From an uncultured Clostridia bacterium (GTDB taxonomy: Bacteria > Bacillota > Clostridia > Christensenellales > Aristaeellaceae), in NCBI GenBank assembly GCA_947166705.1, contig CAMVFE010000019.1, positions 1 to 45,279 of the forward strand: 45,279 bases of DNA, written 5' to 3'. Each line of letters begins with the position of its first letter. Within the stretch, counting starts at the first letter, position 1. The translations under genes were made by a program, and so were the position numbers. Shown here piece after piece: positions 40,360-45,279 of this stretch. Below the pieces are notes generated by a model that was given only the letters and a program-made list of their open reading frames with translations, made no database searches and was not told the origin of the DNA.

Positions 40360-45279
<4,920 letters not shown>

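Overview
The window looks like the chromosome of an anaerobic, Gram-positive, high-GC member of the Clostridia. The main evidence is the Firmicutes-type replicative polymerase PolC, the isoprenoid/envelope order frr-uppS-cdsA-dxr-rseP-ispG-polC, a tryptophan T-box leader, a CtsR-like heat-shock operator, and a ferredoxin-dependent indolepyruvate oxidoreductase. The species cannot be fixed from sequence alone; an uncultured gut or rumen clostridium would fit. No rRNA, tRNA, CRISPR array or intact transposase was seen.

Region 1 (1 to about 3.95 kb) is visibly AT-richer and is accessory DNA. It starts with debris: two sets of short tandem repeats resembling ends of IS21-type elements, a stub of an IstA-like transposase joined to the last ~45 codons of a GNAT acetyltransferase, a small Cys-rich ORF, and the head of a TcdA/ThiF-like dehydratase joined to the tail of an Xre-type regulator. 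A compact minus-strand operon follows: a WYL-domain regulator with a perfect 30-bp operator, an MmcQ/YjbR-DUF3795 fusion protein, and a GyrI-like ligand-binding protein.

Region 2 (4.0-17.2 kb) is GC-rich and centres on aromatic amino acids. A T-box leader with a UGG (Trp) specifier precedes trpX-trpY-trpZ, an ABC importer. Further on are indolepyruvate:ferredoxin oxidoreductase (iorA, iorB), a phenylacetate-CoA ligase, a tandem-ACT protein and a separate acyl-CoA ligase. Together they suggest uptake of Trp and interconversion of aromatic amino acids, arylpyruvates and arylacetates.

Region 3 (16.3-25.6 kb) holds a ROK sugar kinase, then the most unusual pair in the window: an 826-residue protein with an adenosine-deaminase core and a C-terminal SLOG-like Rossmann domain, followed directly by a 795-residue Suv3-like RNA helicase with a zinc ribbon. 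A small acidic exported protein and a MacB-like ABC transporter follow.

Region 4 (25.6-37.2 kb) is a housekeeping series from a strong promoter ahead of frr: ribosome recycling, undecaprenyl diphosphate and CDP-DAG synthesis, two MEP-pathway enzymes, a site-2 protease and PolC, then a DivIC-like protein and an exopolyphosphatase-family protein.

Region 5 (37.2-45.3 kb) has hsp20 under a promoter overlapped by a CtsR-like box, a DegV lipid-binding protein and an exported metallo-beta-lactamase-fold protein on the minus strand, then rpoB from its own promoter and the 5' part of rpoC, which runs off the window.
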